This document shows positions 16,340-23,900 of a stretch of DNA of 23,923 bases, piece after piece. A program made the position numbers and the translations under genes. Numbering within the stretch: position 1 is the first letter of the stretch; each line of letters opens with the position of its first letter. The stretch covers positions 1 through 23,923 of the forward strand of contig JBKEBQ010000045.1 of the NCBI GenBank assembly GCA_047973225.1, written 5' to 3'. The notes under the pieces are model-generated. The model was not told where the DNA came from. It ran no database searches and was given only the letters and a program-made list of their open reading frames with translations. Source of the DNA: JBKEBQ01 sp047973225. GTDB lineage: Bacteria; Bacillota_I; Bacilli_A; Erysipelotrichales; Erysipelotrichaceae.

Positions 16340-17485
16340 ATGATTATTCAGAGTAAAATAGTTTGGCTTGCAGGACAATTCAGTGCAGCACAAATCGAGA
16401 TAGAAAATCAAAAAATAAAAAACATTTATGATTATGGAAGTAAAATCGTAGACCACGATTATGGGGATCATCGAATTCTTCCAGGTTTTATTGATGTGCA
16501 TTGTCATGGAGCTTACACCTTTGATACCAATTATGCCCAACCAGAAGGATTACTGAATTGGGTAAAAAATATTCCTGGTGAAGGGGTGACAAGTTTGCTT
16601 CCAACAACGATTACAGAAGGTAAAGATGTACTTATGAAGGCAGTGAAAAATGTTGCAGCGGTTGTAAAAGAGGGAACATATGAAGGTGCTGAAATTTTGG
16701 GGATTCATTTTGAAGGTCCTTATTTAGATATGAAATATAAAGGTGCGCAACCACCAGAGCATATTAAAAAACCAAATGTTGAAGAGTTTAAAGAGTACCA
16801 AACAGCAGCCGATGGCTTGATTAAATATATGACGATGGCGTGTGAGCGCGATGAAGATTTTGCGCTAACAGAATACGCATCACAGCATGGTGTTGTGGTA
16901 AGTATGGGGCATTCTGGTGCAACCTATGATGAAGCGGTTATGGCGGTTGCTCATGGTGCGCAAAGTATGACCCACGTATTTAATGGGATGTCATCATTCC
17001 ATCATCGAAAACCAGGACTTGTTGGAGCTGCGATGCGCTTTCGTGATGTTTATGGAGAGGCAATTTGTGATGGAAATCATTCTCATTTGGCAGCCTTAAA
17101 TGATTTGTTTATGGCAAAGGGTAGAGACTACATGATTATGATTACGGATGCTTTAATGGCAAAGGGTTGTGCAATAGGTTCACACCATATGTTTGGTGGA
17201 CATGAGATTGAAATTTATCCTGATGGTAGTGCGCATTTAGTAGAGTCAAAAAGTCTAGCAGGAAGTACGCTACAAATAAATCAAGGACTACGTCTTCTTG
17301 TTGAAGATGCATTAATTCCTTTTGATTATGCATTAAATTCATGTACTTTAAATCCTGCAAGGGCATTAAAGGTAGATGATCATAAAGGGAAATTAATGGT
17401 CAATTACGATGCAGATATTGTTGTTATTGATAAAGATTATGAAGTTATTCAAACATATACAAGAGGGATTCCTTTCAGAAAATAA
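16340..17485 (+). CDS. nagA: N-acetylglucosamine-6-phosphate deacetylase
   Basis: NagA removes the acetyl group from GlcNAc-6-P to give glucosamine-6-P, feeding glycolysis or cell wall synthesis. The 381-residue amidohydrolase-fold protein keeps the expected residues: H54 and H56 in DVHCHG, metal ligand E125 in HFEGPYL, H191 in MGHSGAT, H212 in THVFNGM, and catalytic D270 in MITDALM. ATG 16340 is the start: GGAGG (16325-16329) is 10 bases away, whereas the ATG at 16333 is out of frame and stops after seven codons. The usual partner nagB is not adjacent. A terminator follows directly, so this appears to be a single-gene unit. Confidence 0.96.
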   Translation: MIIQSKIVWLAGQFSAAQIEIENQKIKNIYDYGSKIVDHDYGDHRILPGFIDVHCHGAYTFDTNYAQPEGLLNWVKNIPGEGVTSLLPTTITEGKDVLMKAVKNVAAVVKEGTYEGAEILGIHFEGPYLDMKYKGAQPPEHIKKPNVEEFKEYQTAADGLIKYMTMACERDEDFALTEYASQHGVVVSMGHSGATYDEAVMAVAHGAQSMTHVFNGMSSFHHRKPGLVGAAMRFRDVYGEAICDGNHSHLAALNDLFMAKGRDYMIMITDALMAKGCAIGSHHMFGGHEIEIYPDGSAHLVESKSLAGSTLQINQGLRLLVEDALIPFDYALNSCTLNPARALKVDDHKGKLMVNYDADIVVIDKDYEVIQTYTRGIPFRK

Positions 17486-17496
17486 TATTTTAAACT

Positions 17497-17522
17497 ACGG
17501 TTATATAGATAGCCGTTTTTTT
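17497..17522 (+). terminator. Rho-independent terminator after nagA
   Basis: ACGGTTAT (17497-17504) pairs with ATAGCCGT (17509-17516), 8 bp with one wobble, loop ATAG, then T-run to 17522. It separates nagA from the CRISPR-Cas locus. Confidence 0.85.
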
Positions 17523-17610
17523 AAAAAACGATAAACAGTGAAAAGATGTTTATTAAGAAGATAAGTTAGAAAAATGCTAATACATTTTCAAGAAAAAATT
17601 GAAGTGAATT

Positions 17611-17639
17611 TTGAAAGAATATTCAATACGTGATATAGT
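17611..17639 (+). promoter_or_regulatory. cas9 promoter
   Basis: TTGAAA (17611-17616), a 17-base spacer and TATAGT (17634-17639) with an extended TGA in front. Expected transcription start is near 17646, giving a 5' leader of about 20 bases that holds the AAAGGGGAG ribosome binding site (17651-17659). No other promoter-like pair was noticed in the 140 bases after the nagA terminator. Confidence 0.75.
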
Positions 17640-17664
17640 TAAAATAATATAAAGGGGAGCGAAG

Positions 17665-20600
17665 ATGAATAAAAAAATTACATTTGGATATGATATTGGT
17701 ATAACGTCTTGTGGATGGGCAGTGATGGATAATGAAACGAATGAATTAATTGAACAAGGGGTATCATCTTTTCCTGAAGCTCAAGCGGCATCAAGTGCAA
17801 GATTGAATCGAAGTGCAAGAAGAACGCTTCGTCGCAAAAAATGGCGATTGAAACAGCTGAAAAGAGCCTTTGTGGATTTTGAATTATTAGGAAAAAATTT
17901 TTTTGATGAAGATGGTAATTTTGATACTACATTGAATCATAAAAAAGATGATTCAATTTATCATCTTAGAAAAAGGGCATTATCTGAGCAAGTGAGCGTA
18001 AGGGAAATATTTCTTTGTGTGTATAATATTGCCAAAACTAGAGGACATTTTTTATTAGAGACGATTGATTTCACAAAAGATGGTTCGCTAACGCCAGATA
18101 TATTTTATCAAAAGTTTTATGATTTAGCTGAAAAATACGTAGTGTTTATTGATAAAGAAAACTTTGAAAATCTAGTTCTACAAAAAATATACAATGTGCA
18201 TGTAAAAGAGAAAGATATTAAAGCTATTTTTAAAACACATAATTTTGTGGACAAAGAAGATGATGAGTTTGCGCAAGATCGTTTATATTTAATTTTAAAA
18301 TTATTTTTAGGTTATAAAGTTAATTTGGAAAAGATTGATGAAGAGGTTGCGCTTGAAAGTTCAGGTACAAAAAATATCATTGATTTAAAAAAGAACATGG
18401 ATATACTTAATGATTTTCTTTTAGAGGTTGTTGATATCTATGATATGTTGGAAACTGCGCGCATTTTAAGTGAGTATGATTATCTTTGTGAAAAACATGT
18501 AGTAGCAATTGATCAAGTCGCAAAAATTCAAAGATTATCAAAAAATGATCCAGATGAATATAAGATTGAAAAAAATGAAATCCAGAAATATATGACGGTT
18601 AAAAAGAAAAAAATTGGCAATAAATTAAAGGTTGTTAAAAATATTCAAAACGTTTATCCCAACGGTCTTTATGTAAAAGAGGTAATCGCTGTTTTAAAAA
18701 ATCAACAACAATATTATGAAAAAATAACAGATGAGTTTATCGATGTTTGTTGCATGATTGTAAAGGCAAGAATTCCTTATTATGTCGGTCCATTATCCAA
18801 TAAAGCTAAAAATAATTGGGTGTCAAAAAAGGATGGAAAATTCAAATACAGCTATGAGTATTGCGCCAAACAATTGATTGATGAACATGAAACAATAAAA
18901 AAATGGAAAGAAGCAATGACTTCAAGATGTACCTATTTACCAGAAGAGTTGGCGATGGCGAAAGGTTCTTTTGCTGCAGAATTGTTTGTTATTTTGAATG
19001 AATTAAATGTTCTTTATGCAGAAGATCATAATGAACAAAGATATTACTTGAATAAAGACGATAAATACAGAGTGTTAAATGAGCTGTTTTTGAAGAAAAC
19101 GACAGTGGCATTCCAAGACGTAAAAAATTTATTGAATTTAAACTATTTCGGAATTGCTAAAGATAGTACGAGTGTTCGGAAAAAATTTAATAAAAATTTC
19201 AGTGTGTATCATCAAGTCACAAATGTTTTAGAAGATCTTAAAATAGTAGATATTAATACATTCTTTAGTAATACAAAAAGTATTGAGCAATTAGAAAAAA
19301 TAATTGAAGTACTTTGTTTATTTGATGAAGAGCTAGGAAAAGCTGATTATTTTGAAAATACGCTAGGCTATAGCAAAGAGTTTGCCAAAAAATTATCACG
19401 TATCAATACCAAAGACTATATGCGACTTAGCAAGAAGTTTGTGATGCAGAGTCAAATGGACTCTGATGGACATAGTCTTTTAGAAAAATTGATGGAGGAT
19501 AATACTTGTGAATATACAAATGAGCAAATGACAATTATCAAAAAAGCCCATGATGGAAATGGCGAGATGCTAGATTATAGTGGAAGTAAGTATGAAGCAA
19601 TTTTAAAGAAAAACCCAGAATTGGGAATGCATTTATTGATGGATGATAATAAACCATTTATTCCGATTGCACGTCCAGTTATACGAGGGCTCAATGAATG
19701 TTTTAAAGTGCATAGTGAGTTAATAAAGGTATATGGAGTACCTGAAAGAGTAGTTTTAGAAACAGCAAAAGATATGAAAGACATGGATTTGCAGGGTAAA
19801 GAAAAAGCCAGACATTTTGATGAGATGAAAAAGCTACATGAATACTTACTTGCGCAATTAAAAGAAAAAAAGATGAAGCGAACGATCATTGGATTTGATG
19901 ATTTGCACGACTATCTTATAGAAAACAAAAAGAAAATTGAACTGTATATTCGTCAGAATGGGAAGTGTCTTATTACGGGAGACACCATTCATCTTAGTGA
20001 TTTAAGTGCTTATGATATTGACCATATATTACCACGTGGTTTTGGCGATAACTCAATGGACAATTCTTTGCTTATGCATAGAGAGTTGAACAAGCGTAAA
20101 GGAGATCGTACACCTATTGAATTCATGCAAGCAGCAAATGGTGAATATAGCGAAAAAGCATACAAAAAAAGGGTATATGATCTTTTTGAAATGGGGATGA
20201 TTTCAGAGGAGAAAAAGTATCGGTTGCTTTTAAGAAATCAAGAAGATGCTTTAGGTTTTGTACAAAGGAATTTAGTGGATACTCGTTATATTGTTAAAGA
20301 ATTTACATCGATTTTGAAGGCGTATTCGAATGTCCATCAACAGGACACAAAGTATATTTCACTAAAAGCTGGATTTACGGGAATGTATCGCGGGATTTTT
20401 AATCTAAGAAAAAGTAGAGATCATGGTTTGCAACATCATGCACATGATGCTGCAATTATTATGATTGTTGATAAGGTATTATCTACGTTGTTTCCAAATT
20501 ATGAAAGTCATGGCAATCAAAAACGATATACAGCATTTTTAAAAGAAGTTTCAGATAAAGGTGGAAACAGCCAAAATAAAAATAAATCCTTTATTAAATA

Positions 20601-21633
20601 TGGATATAAAAAGGCTTTTGGACATGATTATCGAGATGACACTAGCTTTATTAAACAGGTACGAAGAAACGTTCCACTTGTTGCATATAAGGTAGATAAA
20701 AAGTATACAGGAGAATTTTTTAATGCCACGATTTATGGTAAAGAAAAGACTAATTTGCAAGCGCCACTAAATTTGTTAAAGGTTAATAATGACAAGCGGA
20801 ATTTTTCTTCTGTAAACTGTGCAGCTGTAGATTTTTATAAGATAACAACAGCAAAAGGGGAGAAGAAACACTTCGCTGTTCATATCCCTAAAGTTATTGT
20901 AAAAGCGAATGGAACGATTGATGAAGAGAAGTATAAAATTCTTGTAAAAGAGCATTATAAATATACGGATTTGTTGGATACCAATGGAGAATTGATTAGG
21001 GGGGCATTTAGACTACGTATGCGAAGAGGTGATGTCTTTTATGATACGCATTTCAAACAACCCATGTACTTCAATATCGGAAGTATTGCAGAAAGAAAAT
21101 TAGAAAAAAAAGTAATCAATATGTTTTCTTATGATAATGTAACAAACTTAATGAGTGAAGTGATTGATAAGTTTAAATATGATATCCGAAATAAAGATAT
21201 ATCGGATAGTGACGTAAAAAAAGGTATTGAAATATATTTATATGAAAAATTTATAGAAGGTAAAGAGCAATACAATAAATTTTTTGCGGCAATAAAAAAA
21301 GCACTGCATGCAAAAGATAAAAATATTTATGAATGTATAAAAGACACCTGCTATTTGATTTATCTGTTGAATGAAATTTGTCTTGATGACTTACCACCTA
21401 CGATTATTGAACAAAACAGTCCAGTTATCAATAGAACAGGACTGATGGAAGATGCACAATATGTTAAAGTCGTTTATTCACCTTTGGGAATAAGGTACGC
21501 ACGAAAAAATGTTGAGTATACACTCGGAAACGATGAAGTAAAACGAGTAATAGCGCTAAACATCAGTGGACCAAAAGATGCCAAAAATCATTTTAAATTA
21601 ATAAAAAAGGAAACATTTACTTGGCAGTTATAA
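17665..21633 (+). CDS. cas9: Type II-A CRISPR endonuclease Cas9
   Basis: Cas9 cuts DNA targets chosen by a crRNA:tracrRNA duplex. The 1322-residue protein shows RuvC-I at FGYDIGITSCGWAV (D10), the arginine-rich bridge helix (about 46-68, SARLNRSARRTLRRKKWRLK), a long helical REC lobe, RuvC-II with E699 (RVVLETAKD), the HNH nuclease YDIDHILP with D786 and H787 and later N809, and RuvC-III HHAHDAA with H925 and D928. These equal D10, E762, D839/H840, N863 and H983/D986 of S. pyogenes Cas9, so both nickase sites look active. The last 250 or so residues should be the PAM-interacting domain; the PAM cannot be read from sequence. Start and ribosome binding site are clear. The 3' end also carries the -35 box of the tracrRNA promoter. 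The order cas9-tracr-cas1-cas2-csn2 defines subtype II-A. An intact, probably functional gene. Confidence 0.97.
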   Translation: MNKKITFGYDIGITSCGWAVMDNETNELIEQGVSSFPEAQAASSARLNRSARRTLRRKKWRLKQLKRAFVDFELLGKNFFDEDGNFDTTLNHKKDDSIYHLRKRALSEQVSVREIFLCVYNIAKTRGHFLLETIDFTKDGSLTPDIFYQKFYDLAEKYVVFIDKENFENLVLQKIYNVHVKEKDIKAIFKTHNFVDKEDDEFAQDRLYLILKLFLGYKVNLEKIDEEVALESSGTKNIIDLKKNMDILNDFLLEVVDIYDMLETARILSEYDYLCEKHVVAIDQVAKIQRLSKNDPDEYKIEKNEIQKYMTVKKKKIGNKLKVVKNIQNVYPNGLYVKEVIAVLKNQQQYYEKITDEFIDVCCMIVKARIPYYVGPLSNKAKNNWVSKKDGKFKYSYEYCAKQLIDEHETIKKWKEAMTSRCTYLPEELAMAKGSFAAELFVILNELNVLYAEDHNEQRYYLNKDDKYRVLNELFLKKTTVAFQDVKNLLNLNYFGIAKDSTSVRKKFNKNFSVYHQVTNVLEDLKIVDINTFFSNTKSIEQLEKIIEVLCLFDEELGKADYFENTLGYSKEFAKKLSRINTKDYMRLSKKFVMQSQMDSDGHSLLEKLMEDNTCEYTNEQMTIIKKAHDGNGEMLDYSGSKYEAILKKNPELGMHLLMDDNKPFIPIARPVIRGLNECFKVHSELIKVYGVPERVVLETAKDMKDMDLQGKEKARHFDEMKKLHEYLLAQLKEKKMKRTIIGFDDLHDYLIENKKKIELYIRQNGKCLITGDTIHLSDLSAYDIDHILPRGFGDNSMDNSLLMHRELNKRKGDRTPIEFMQAANGEYSEKAYKKRVYDLFEMGMISEEKKYRLLLRNQEDALGFVQRNLVDTRYIVKEFTSILKAYSNVHQQDTKYISLKAGFTGMYRGIFNLRKSRDHGLQHHAHDAAIIMIVDKVLSTLFPNYESHGNQKRYTAFLKEVSDKGGNSQNKNKSFIKYGYKKAFGHDYRDDTSFIKQVRRNVPLVAYKVDKKYTGEFFNATIYGKEKTNLQAPLNLLKVNNDKRNFSSVNCAAVDFYKITTAKGEKKHFAVHIPKVIVKANGTIDEEKYKILVKEHYKYTDLLDTNGELIRGAFRLRMRRGDVFYDTHFKQPMYFNIGSIAERKLEKKVINMFSYDNVTNLMSEVIDKFKYDIRNKDISDSDVKKGIEIYLYEKFIEGKEQYNKFFAAIKKALHAKDKNIYECIKDTCYLIYLLNEICLDDLPPTIIEQNSPVINRTGLMEDAQYVKVVYSPLGIRYARKNVEYTLGNDEVKRVIALNISGPKDAKNHFKLIKKETFTWQL

Positions 21634-21649
21634 AGAATTGTTGTATGAT
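21621..21649 (+). promoter_or_regulatory. tracrRNA promoter overlapping the cas9 stop
   Basis: TTGGCA (21621-21626) lies in the last codons of cas9; after exactly 17 bases comes TATGAT (21644-21649). Both hexamers match the sigma-A consensus at 5/6. Predicted start near 21655-21657, the first bases of the anti-repeat. Confidence 0.75.
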
Positions 21650-21654
21650 GGGTA

Positions 21655-21737
21655 TATAAACAATAAACAAGTTAATTAGCCGATAGAATAAAATTAATTT
21701 GTCAACTTTAAAAACTGGTAATTGTGCCAGTTTTTTT
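21655..21737 (+). ncRNA. tracrRNA (trans-activating CRISPR RNA)
   Basis: An RNA of about 80 bases that pairs with the crRNA repeat and holds it in Cas9. The anti-repeat 21655-21670 is perfectly complementary over 16 bases to 23907-23922 in the repeat at the window edge. UAAU (21673-21676) can pair with GUUA (23901-23904) as the lower stem, leaving a bulge that contains AAGU, as in known II-A duplexes. Downstream, CAAGTTAA and TCAACTTTAAAAACTGG recall the S. pyogenes tracrRNA (GCAAGTTAA, TCAACTTGAAAAAGTGG). It ends in a terminator hairpin. A promoter fits its 5' end, so only a short form is predicted. The region between lower stem and terminator (21677-21709) is AU-rich with no obvious strong nexus hairpin. 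Boundaries are inferred; the identification is strong. Confidence 0.85.
21710..21737 (+). terminator. 3' terminator hairpin of the tracrRNA
   Basis: AAAAACTGG (21710-21718) and CCAGTTTTT (21727-21735) form a 9-bp stem with an 8-base loop and a seven-T run (21731-21737). It would also reduce read-through from cas9 into cas1. Confidence 0.88.
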
Positions 21738-21751
21738 AAATCCTATAATAT

Positions 21752-22660
21752 ATGAGTTGGAAAACCGTAATTATTGATAAAGAGTGTACAGTATCATTAG
21801 CATTAAATACTTTAAAAGTGAAATTGAATGGAGATTATATTAAGATACCTATTCGCGATCTACAGACGGTAATATTCTCACATGAACAAACAACGATAAC
21901 AATTCCTTTGTTGACAGCACTGGTTAAAAATAATGTGGGGGTCATTATTAGTGATCAAAAGAAAGATCCAATGGGCATCTTTTTACCTTTCAATCAACAT
22001 TCTCTAGTATTTAAGCAGTTGAATACGCAATTGCATTGGAAGTTAACTAAAAAGAAGAAATTATGGAAATTCATTGTTGAAGACAAAATTAAAAGTGAAG
22101 CAAAATTATTGGCTTATTTGGAAGGTGAATTACATGTAATTACACAACTAAATAACTTCTGTGATGATGTTAAAAGCGACGATAGTAGTAATCGTGAAGC
22201 CATGGCAGCGCGATTGTACTACACACATATTTTCGGAAATGAGTTTGTAAGACATACTGAAACAACATTGAATTTCGCATTAGATTATGGATATAAAATT
22301 GTAGCATCTTATATTTCAAGGTTACTTGCATCAAGAGGCTATCTAGTGCAATGCGGTATTCATCATATTGGATCGAGTAATCCCTTTAATTTAACGTATG
22401 ATTTTATTGAACCATTTCGTATCTTTGTGGACTTACTTGTTTTAAATACAATTGATTTTGAGGGTCCATTTAAGATGGAACACCGCCATGAATTAGCCAA
22501 TATTTTGAATTATAAGGTTATCATTCAAAATAAAAAACAGCGATTATCGAAAGCTATTGATCTTGTGCTAGATTCTTATCTTGCTTTTTTATCAGAAAAC
22601 ATAGAAAAAGTTGTTTCACTGGATTATTCGAAGTTTCATTTATTCCATGATACAGAATAA
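21752..22660 (+). CDS. cas1: CRISPR integrase Cas1 (type II)
   Basis: Cas1 with Cas2 integrates new spacers at the leader-repeat junction. The 302-residue protein starts MSWKTVIIDK, as type II Cas1 proteins do, and keeps the metal-binding triad at E149 (NREAMAARLYY), H205 (GIHHIGSSN) and E220 (DFIEPFRIFVD), the same numbers as in S. pyogenes Cas1. The start is odd: there is no ribosome binding site, the tracrRNA terminator ends only 14 bases upstream, and TATAAT (21744-21749) stands two bases before the ATG. A start from that -10 would fall inside the coding region, so expression probably depends on read-through. The gene overlaps cas2 by 14 bases if cas2 starts at 22647. Identification is certain. 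Confidence 0.96.
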   Translation: MSWKTVIIDKECTVSLALNTLKVKLNGDYIKIPIRDLQTVIFSHEQTTITIPLLTALVKNNVGVIISDQKKDPMGIFLPFNQHSLVFKQLNTQLHWKLTKKKKLWKFIVEDKIKSEAKLLAYLEGELHVITQLNNFCDDVKSDDSSNREAMAARLYYTHIFGNEFVRHTETTLNFALDYGYKIVASYISRLLASRGYLVQCGIHHIGSSNPFNLTYDFIEPFRIFVDLLVLNTIDFEGPFKMEHRHELANILNYKVIIQNKKQRLSKAIDLVLDSYLAFLSENIEKVVSLDYSKFHLFHDTE

Positions 22661-23000
22661 ATTTATGAGATTAATTATATTTTTTGATTTGCCAGTGAAA
22701 ACAGATCAAGATAAAGCTGAATATCGGAAACTAATAAAATCACTGAAAGAGCATGGTTTTATCCGCATTCAATATTCTATATATTCGAAATTATGCATCA
22801 ATTCAATAGCAACAATTACTGCGAAGAAGAAATTTGAAGCTTATTGTCCAATAAAGGGAGATGTCCGATATCTAGTTTTAACGGAAACACAATATCAGTC
22901 GATTAAAGCAATTTCTAAAGAATATTCATTAACAGAAGCAATTACCAACAATAATCGATTATTGATAATAGGAGGTGATGAAGATGCGAGTTTGGGATGA
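22647..23000 (+). CDS. cas2: CRISPR adaptation protein Cas2
   Basis: Cas2 is the small dimer that bridges two Cas1 dimers in the integrase. The 117-residue protein has the N-terminal beta strand MRLIIFFDLPV with the conserved Asp, then a ferredoxin-like pattern (YRKLIKSLKEHGFIRIQYSIYSK, GDVRYLVLTETQY) and a C-terminal NRLLIIGGDED like the ERLVFLG end of II-A Cas2. ATG 22647 is preferred because it gives a short lead of six residues before MRL, as in II-A relatives; ATG 22665, five bases after the cas1 stop, is the alternative. Neither has a good ribosome binding site, which suggests coupling to cas1. It overlaps csn2 by 17 bases. Confidence 0.93.
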   Translation: MIQNKFMRLIIFFDLPVKTDQDKAEYRKLIKSLKEHGFIRIQYSIYSKLCINSIATITAKKKFEAYCPIKGDVRYLVLTETQYQSIKAISKEYSLTEAITNNNRLLIIGGDEDASLG

Positions 23001-23859
23001 AAAGAAAACTTATATTTTGCCAGACGAAAATCGAATAATATATAAAGATAACGAATATATCCACAGTTTATTTAAACGACTCAAAGAATACACAAGTTCT
23101 AAAAGAACGAACATCAATATTCTGGATAACGATGGAGACAAAATTTCAAGCAAAGATTTAATTTATATTCCAGTTGATAACATTTCACTAGTCAAGCAAT
23201 ATTTATCGATGACGGCGAAGAGTATATACAAACAGTATTTAATCAATACAATTGCCGATAATGATAAAATGTTTATATCAATCTATGAGGCACTTGATTT
23301 GTTGCAGGCCGCTTTTACTGATTCAGGATTTGCGAAATTAAAGTCGATATTGTTTCGCGGTGTAAAAAGCCAAATTGAATTTTATCAAGACAAGATAAAT
23401 GTAATGATGATTGTGGATTTATTTGAGTTGAATATCGAGAAACTAACGGATACAGAGCTCTGTATCGTATATTTGAATATGTTGTTGAAAATGCACCAAG
23501 GGAAAAGGATAATTATCAATGTTAATAAAATTCAATTAGATAAAGATTTTCTTGACTGGCATTTAGGTGTATCTGAAAATATGCAACTATTTATTTCGAA
23601 TAACATCATTCATGAGGTAGCTATTTTCAAAGAGTTCTCATTTGATATATTGCTTTTGAAAAATCAAGATGAAATTGAATATTTAGAAATGAATAAAAGT
23701 TATTTTCATACTTTTCTGTTTGCTCTTCTTCCAGTCGTAATGGTTAATCTACAGTATTTGGCTAAAAAAATAATAAATATTAATCAATTTTATTATGAAA
23801 GCAATCAAAATATTTTGATTACTTTTGATACAAACACTCTAAAAAGCGACTTTACATAG
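22984..23859 (+). CDS. csn2: Csn2-like CRISPR adaptation protein, long divergent form
   Basis: Csn2 is the tetrameric DNA-end-binding ring protein that is specific to subtype II-A and needed for spacer uptake. The 291-residue protein is assigned from position (after cas2, before the repeat) and from weak similarity: an N-terminal strand-rich region, a central helical region (about 80-170), and a C-terminal pattern KRIIINVNKIQLDKDFLDWHL then MQLFISNNIIHEVAIFKEFSFDILLLKN, resembling KKLLIFVNSGAFLT and LTVLFLEP in S. pyogenes Csn2. It is longer than the short type (about 220) and shorter than the long S. thermophilus type (about 350), with about 60 residues after the usual end. ATG 22984 has GGAGG (22971-22975) eight bases before it, the best site in the adaptation genes; GTG 22975 and ATG 22978 are alternatives. 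Its last codons contain the -35 box of the pre-crRNA promoter. Confidence 0.78.
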   Translation: MRVWDEKKTYILPDENRIIYKDNEYIHSLFKRLKEYTSSKRTNINILDNDGDKISSKDLIYIPVDNISLVKQYLSMTAKSIYKQYLINTIADNDKMFISIYEALDLLQAAFTDSGFAKLKSILFRGVKSQIEFYQDKINVMMIVDLFELNIEKLTDTELCIVYLNMLLKMHQGKRIIINVNKIQLDKDFLDWHLGVSENMQLFISNNIIHEVAIFKEFSFDILLLKNQDEIEYLEMNKSYFHTFLFALLPVVMVNLQYLAKKIININQFYYESNQNILITFDTNTLKSDFT

Positions 23860-23879
23860 GTTATTTAAATGGCTATAAT
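23851..23879 (+). promoter_or_regulatory. pre-crRNA promoter in the CRISPR leader
   Basis: TTTACA (23851-23856) is formed by the last two sense codons of csn2; after exactly 17 bases comes a consensus TATAAT (23874-23879). The predicted start near 23886 lies about 15 bases before the first repeat. Confidence 0.75.
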
Positions 23880-23900
23880 AGTTATAGGTTCTAGGGGCTA
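23860..23900 (+). other. CRISPR leader
   Basis: The 41 AT-rich bases between the csn2 stop and the repeat start hold the -10 box and the leader-repeat junction, where Cas1-Cas2 would insert new spacers. The junction-side bases are GGGGCTA (23894-23900). They may carry the integration anchor, but no known anchor motif such as ATTTGAG is seen. Confidence 0.55.

Noticed and set aside
16333..16356. ATG at 16333 as the nagA start
   Set aside because: It is out of frame and stops after seven codons; it is also only three bases from GGAGG, too close for good initiation.
17523..17664. A tracrRNA or repeat-like element upstream of cas9, as in S. pyogenes
   Set aside because: No stretch there complements the repeat start, and the region is explained by the cas9 promoter and leader; the tracrRNA lies after cas9.
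21744..21749. TATAAT before cas1 as a cas1 promoter
   Set aside because: The start it predicts would fall past the cas1 ATG and there is no -35 match 17 bases upstream, so it is not annotated as a promoter.
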